Positions 59,403-64,000 of a stretch of 64,000 bases of DNA are shown piece by piece; position 1 is the first letter of the stretch, and each line of letters starts with the position of its first letter. The notes beneath the pieces are model-generated. The model was not told where the DNA came from and did not search any database. It was given only the letters and a program-made list of their open reading frames with translations. The translations under genes and the position numbers were made by a program. The DNA is from Cladochytrium replicatum (taxonomy: Eukaryota > Chytridiomycota > Chytridiomycetes > Cladochytriales > Cladochytriaceae), in the NCBI GenBank assembly GCA_025526935.1, contig JAHLKD010000001.1, forward strand, positions 1,426,001 to 1,490,000, given 5' to 3'.

Positions 59403-60871
59403 ATGACACACTCTCCCCCGAAGGACCAGTCCTTCTCGTCGTCGGTTGAGCCAATCCAGGCCGCCGCTGTCATCATTGCTGGCGCCGGCGTTGTCTCGTT
59501 CCTGTTGAATTCAACCGTGCTCAAAGGCTCCGTTTACGCTCTGGATTCGCTCCACCTCGTTCTCATCCAGCTCGTGCTCGTCGCTCTATTCCATGAAGCG
59601 CTCGGTCTTCCATCCGCATCCGCCTATCTCGGTTTGAAGAAGGCGGCCACCACCACCGTGACTGTGGTTAAGGAAGTGAAGATCCCGACCCCGGCTCAAT
59701 CCTCCGTAATTGCAGACGCCGCTCCCGCTGCTGAAATGGCCCAGAAAGTCGAGGCCACAGCGGGTGTCGTACCAGCACCTGTCGAGAATCCCAATTTGAA
59801 GAGGGCTGGAGCGATTATGGACAAATTCATTTCTTTGGCAAACGACAAGGACCCCGCCCGCTGGCAGCAAGTTGCCCAGCAGAGCCGCGGAGAATTCAAT
59901 GTCACTGTCTTCAAGAACACTGAGCGGCCGTTCTGCCTGCGTTTGGAGGCCACTCTGGAGGTGAGCCAGTAACAACATGGCTGTGACGTCATCATTGAGT
60001 TCAATTTTCCCTTCCTGAACTTTGCTAGTCCACTCCCGAAGAAGCGTTTGATCTCCTCAGCGACCCCGATGCCCGTCCAACCTGGGACGACGTCACAAAT
60101 GAATGTGGCATCCTGGAGCACGTCCAGCCCGCCTGCCGCGTCATGTATATGCGAACGAAAGCGATCTTCCCCACTGCCGCGCGCGACGTCCTCGTTTTTG
60201 GGTCTGCTCGTCGCATGGTCGAAGCTGGTCCCCGCACTTACATCTACGCCATCTCAGGCTACGGCGACAGCCACCCGAAATATACTGCTAGGAAAGGTGA
60301 CGTTCGTATGGAACTCCACGTCGGTGGCCAGATTGTGTCTCCCGACCCCGCCGGCCGCGAAGGCTTCTGCCGCGTGGTTCAGATCATGGACGGTGATCTC
60401 AAAGGATGGCTTCCCGCATCCGTTGTCTCGTTGGTTACCACCCAGGCGATGCCGGCTGCGATGGGAAAAGTCAACTCTATTCTCCGAAAGAAGACTGAGA
60501 AGCTGACGGAATCTGCTCTGATCAAGTTCGTTGAAGACGAACTGAAGAAGGCCGGGACTGTCGCGCCTGTTGCATTGAAGCCGACGGCACACGCTGAGGC
60601 CGCACCTGCGGCGACACCCTCTCCTGCTGCACCAGTGTCCACTCTGCCTGCCGCACCTACTCCGCAAATCGCAGATGTTAAAACCACCCCGACCGCGCTC
60701 GACGCCATTCTGAATGCAGTTCTCGGACCTCTGTCGATCGATCCCAAACCTGTTCGTGCAGCTATTCTGCTTGTTCATAGGTCCCTCTCGGCAACTCAGC
60801 CGTGGTTCGTCACCATCATTGTGCTGATGTACGCAATTCGCGCCAATCGTCGAAAAGCTGTCGCTGCATAA
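59403..60871 (+). CDS. Membrane-anchored START-domain lipid-binding protein
   Basis: 466 residues in two exons (intron 59,961-60,028 joins ATLE to STPEEAF). N-terminal hydrophobic helices (AAAVIIAGAGVVSFLLN and LHLVLIQLVLVALF) lie within residues 20-65. An Ala/Pro/Val-rich linker and a START-like domain at about 130-345 follow. That domain includes RPFCLRLEATLE, FDLLSDPDARPTWDD, RVMYMRTKAIFPTAARDVLV and GWLPASVVSLVTTQAMPAAM, the usual C-terminal START helix. A second Ala/Pro linker and a C-terminal hydrophobic helix (QPWFVTIIVLMYAI) with basic end RANRRK suggest a two-ended membrane anchor, perhaps ER or contact sites. The ligand is unknown. It starts 106 bp from the voltage-sensor gene on the other strand. 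Confidence 0.82.
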
Positions 60872-61487
60872 TGTTTCAGTATGTGATCCCAAGCTTTGAA
60901 ATCCGTTGGTGGGTCGCTTTGTTATTTTTTCTTTTTCGAGAATCGTTTTCTGTCGTGCGTGCAAAAAGATCCATTCATATGGATTCAAAATGATGGGAGA
61001 TCAAAACAAAATACATGTTGTCATTCTATTGGCCCATCCTCCACTTTTTACACCCTACCTTATCTGCGCTTGTGTCGTTACAAACCTTGTCCAATCCTTC
61101 TCCCTCTGCTGGTCTGTGTTTGTGCTTTTTCTGCTGTTCGTTTTTTTCACCACTCTTTGACATGTACAACTTTTTTATCCTCTTACTGGTTGCTCCCAAC
61201 CTTCCGCCCGTTCTCTCTTTTTCCTCCTCCCCCCCAATCCTACGGGACCTCAATTATGTCAAACAACTATTTCGTTCATGTGTCATATTGTTGCTGCTGT
61301 TGTTGGGACTTTTGTCTGATTCTTTTTTCTTTGGCTTTTCTTAGAAGTTTACTTCCTCATTCATTCCGGCACAGTATGCCAGCAAAAATACACAGTTGAA
61401 AAGATCGTAAAATGCCCCCTTTTTCAAAATTCCTGGTTGATAATTGTGGCACTGGGACGAACCCCAACTTGCAGATCAACACCAATC
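60872..61487. other. T-rich 3' UTR / intergenic, no gene seen
   Basis: Pyrimidine-rich (many ctt/ttt runs) with no supported coding frame; it probably contains the START gene's 3' end and the next promoter. Confidence 0.5.
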
Positions 61488-64000
61488 ATGTCCTCGTCAT
61501 TCGGGGCCGGCGACATCCCCTTGAGAAATGCTGCCGTCTGGAAACGAGCTTTATCTGCCCTGTATCGCGACGACACTGAGGGCGAATTCGCCAGTTACTT
61601 AGAGATCACGGCCTTCCTCCTCGATGATCTCTTCGTGATCTCGCTCGTGGCTGAAGGGCTAACAGGCGGTCCCATTGTCTACACAGACGACAAGTGGCTC
61701 CAGTACACTCTGCGTACGCTCCAAGTATTCACGATCTTTCTTCTGGCCCTCTTTCTCCGTGGGCAGAGGGGATCACAACTACAGCGCCAAAAGAAAGAGA
61801 TGGCGGGAGCGACAACGACAGCGTCCCCGAATTCGTACTTTAGCTTGATCATCAGGGTATTTGTGCTTCTGCAAGGGACGGCTGTGATCGGGATGGTCGC
61901 GAACCCGAGTTTCTATTACATGGGTTGCTCCGTTGAGAGTTGTGAGCATGGTGCCTCGCTGAGCGCATCTGGGATCCTTGCCTGTGTCATCCAGGGGCCA
62001 TTAGCGATTTTCTTTGGCATTCTGTCTCCGATTGTGAATAGCAAAGTAATGCCAGGATTCAGGATCAGCCCGGCCGCGAGATCAACAGCTCGCCACGAAG
62101 CGCTCTTCTACCTACTCCGCGTGGGCATGTTTGCTGTCCACCAAACCACTGTGTCCCACCAGACCGTGATGCATGGGGTCGATATTGGCATCGTACTCTT
62201 CATGTTCCTCTGCAGCGTGCGCTACCAATCCTTCTACGTGCCCATCTTCAACCGAATGCGGTCGGCGTTCATGGCGGCTGCATTCTGCGGATCGCTGGTT
62301 CTCAATGTGTACACTGGTGACGACGCTACAGCGAAACTGGTCAGCTTCGTGTGCTGCACGACAGTGGGATTACCCATCGGATACCTTTCAAGCATGTATG
62401 CGGAGCGCAAGCTCCGTAGCATGTTTTTAAAGCGTTTGACGGACGGATTGGAACTTCACCATCAGTTCAAGGAGGAGTATGCGGTAGGGTCAGTGTTGAC
62501 CCGAGGAAACGAGGGAACCCAGATCCCGTCTGGACTGCAGCTTCAAATATTTCAGTCTTGGCATGACATTGAGTTCACCGCCCGCCATTTAATACCGAAA
62601 GCTGCTGGACAGGGGTTAAACATAGATGAAGTTACTTTGCTGAAACAACTGTTCGAGACAGGGTTATCTCAATTTGATACGTCATCAGGCAAGAACTCTG
62701 GATATGTTGCGAGTGCATTTAATGACTCACTCTCTGCTCTTCTAGGTCCGTACATACATTACACAATGTACATGTCAGCCCTTCACCTCATTGAAGAAAA
62801 GAAGCTCTATGCCATTCTCATCAAAGCCGAGCGCTGCAAACCAAAGTACGACATGACCATCTATTTTGTTTCCGAGATCGATCGCTTGCTGATGGCAGGT
62901 GGCGGCGCAAACTTTGAGTTTGAGAGATGCTACCAATCTGCCAAGACCCTCCACGCGAAAGTGAGCCAGGCCCTAGTTGAATGCTGGCAGTTCATCGCCG
63001 ACTTTCCCGATAAACTCATCATGCTCCCTGAATACGCCCGTCGCTTCAACGTCGCTTCCCAGGCCGCAACGGAATCATTCAAGATCCTAAGGAGACACTG
63101 GCCAAATTCCAGAAAAGTCAAGAATGCCTACGCGGAATTCATTGCGACAATTAAAGGAGAAGACAGTAGGATGCCACCTGAAGACAACGACTCTGATATC
63201 TCAAGAAGGAACTCTGGATCATCATCGGTAGCTTCTAACCCCATGTCAATTATAAATGACCGCAAATCTTCTGCAGAAACTGCTGGGATGAGGCGGATGC
63301 CAAGCAGCTATTCTCGCAAATTCTCCATAGCCGCCAATGGAGGCTCTCCAAGCAACTCAGTGGTTGCTTTGAATAGTGGAAAGAAGAAGGCTAAACAAGC
63401 TACAAAATCAGAGCTAATCAAAAAGCAACTGGAAGCACAGCTTCGCTGGAGCCTTGATGGATTTATTACTTCGCTTAATATTTCAGTTGTGTTGTTTCTA
63501 TTGCTCCTTACTGTCAGTGTAATCCTCATGTGGGCTTTTGGACAAGCAATTCAGCTGGAGCTTTCTTGCTTTGCATCCATGAGCAACATTCAAGTTGGTC
63601 TGATGAGAATAGGTATTGGAACTAGGAGAGTCATGATTTCAAAGACATATTTGAATGAAACCCTTACAAACAGTCAAGATGACTTTGAGAGATATAGAGA
63701 TTTTCTAGCTCAATCAAGCGAAATGACATTGCAAGCAATCTCAAGTATCTGGCAAAGTGCACTTGGAGTCCCTGAATTAATAAAAATAATTAGCAGTGAA
63801 GTGGAAGTTAAAGTGAGAAGCTTTTCAGGTGGACATTATCCGTCATCTACAGAGACCCTCAGCTTTCCGCTGATATTAGCGTTAGCTAATTTTGCAGAGA
63901 ATGGAGCTGGACTATCAGACCTGGGGTACAATGCAATTACAAACTTACAAAATCTAAGAAATCAAACAGGATATATATCTATTGTTGAACAATCACAATA
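61488..64000 (+). CDS. TmcB/TmcC-like polytopic membrane protein, 3' partial
   Basis: One frame from the ATG at 61,488 runs open to the end of the window (837 codons) with no intron. The N-terminus MSSSFGAGDIPLRNAAVWKR precedes about six membrane helices in the first 310 residues, including LRTLQVFTIFLLALFL, GILACVIQGPLAIFFGIL and IGIVLFMFLCSVRY. A helical cytosolic region follows with a TPR-like array, for example LLMAGGGANFEFERCYQSAK. The motif ILRRHWPNSRKVKNAYAEFI resembles the SYARFLEEV-type block of proteins labelled TmcB/TmcC in fungi and protists. After a Ser-rich basic linker, a new helix (SLNISVVLFLLLLTVSVILM) starts a second extracytoplasmic sensor-like region still open at 64,000. 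Relatives often end in a nucleotide cyclase; that part lies outside the window. The family name is from memory of motifs. Confidence 0.75.
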   Translation, partial: MSSSFGAGDIPLRNAAVWKRALSALYRDDTEGEFASYLEITAFLLDDLFVISLVAEGLTGGPIVYTDDKWLQYTLRTLQVFTIFLLALFLRGQRGSQLQRQKKEMAGATTTASPNSYFSLIIRVFVLLQGTAVIGMVANPSFYYMGCSVESCEHGASLSASGILACVIQGPLAIFFGILSPIVNSKVMPGFRISPAARSTARHEALFYLLRVGMFAVHQTTVSHQTVMHGVDIGIVLFMFLCSVRYQSFYVPIFNRMRSAFMAAAFCGSLVLNVYTGDDATAKLVSFVCCTTVGLPIGYLSSMYAERKLRSMFLKRLTDGLELHHQFKEEYAVGSVLTRGNEGTQIPSGLQLQIFQSWHDIEFTARHLIPKAAGQGLNIDEVTLLKQLFETGLSQFDTSSGKNSGYVASAFNDSLSALLGPYIHYTMYMSALHLIEEKKLYAILIKAERCKPKYDMTIYFVSEIDRLLMAGGGANFEFERCYQSAKTLHAKVSQALVECWQFIADFPDKLIMLPEYARRFNVASQAATESFKILRRHWPNSRKVKNAYAEFIATIKGEDSRMPPEDNDSDISRRNSGSSSVASNPMSIINDRKSSAETAGMRRMPSSYSRKFSIAANGGSPSNSVVALNSGKKKAKQATKSELIKKQLEAQLRWSLDGFITSLNISVVLFLLLLTVSVILMWAFGQAIQLELSCFASMSNIQVGLMRIGIGTRRVMISKTYLNETLTNSQDDFERYRDFLAQSSEMTLQAISSIWQSALGVPELIKIISSEVEVKVRSFSGGHYPSSTETLSFPLILALANFAENGAGLSDLGYNAITNLQNLRNQTGYISIVEQSQ

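Overview
The window is eukaryotic nuclear DNA, most likely from a zoosporic (chytrid-type) fungus. The protein genes are split by many 45-75 bp GT-AG introns. Fungal housekeeping genes (PCL-type cyclin, SAC3, REV3, CstF50) sit beside families typical of flagellated fungi: a Cache-HAMP receptor, a TmcB/TmcC-like polytopic protein, a BK-type channel and a proton-channel-like voltage sensor. Genes are tightly packed, often convergent or divergent with under 120 bp between coding ends. All functions are assigned by reading protein motifs; nothing was searched against a database.

1-11.5 kb: end of an FkbM-type methyltransferase (+), a LisH-CTLH-WD40 protein (-) and DNA ligase I (-). 11.5-22.6 kb: a nest of minus-strand non-LTR retrotransposons. 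It holds an old ORF2 remnant, an internally deleted copy (A), a copy of a second family (B) lodged in A, a 3'-UTR scrap (C) and one nearly full-length element (D). D starts in a 200-bp (GA)n tract that ends 7 bp before a tRNA-Ser(AGA) gene.

23.6-36.6 kb: a Cache-HAMP membrane receptor with no visible output domain, an unrecognised coiled-coil protein, mitochondrial thioredoxin, an aromatic-amino-acid/glutamate-type decarboxylase, a frame-broken BK/Slo-type channel, ZW10, and a weakly supported small gene. 36.9-48.3 kb: a Pcl/Pho85-type cyclin, a GPCR remnant, a UCH-family deubiquitinase and the mRNA-export factor SAC3/GANP. 48.4-64 kb: REV3 (DNA polymerase zeta), CstF50, an APN2 relic, a tandem two-voltage-sensor Hv1-like protein, a START-domain membrane protein and the 5' part of a TmcB/TmcC-like protein that runs off the window.

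The most striking object is the minus-strand gene at 57,645-59,296. Two complete Hv1-like voltage-sensor domains lie in one 473-residue chain joined by a coiled coil, with a phase-1 intron at the same place in S3 of both domains. The second domain carries the full Hv1 signature RxWRxxR; the first reads RxWRxxD. Several genes (FkbM, BK channel, ZW10, cyclin) contain single-base frame breaks, often at homopolymers. The consensus may therefore carry indel errors, and pseudogene calls should be read with that in mind.
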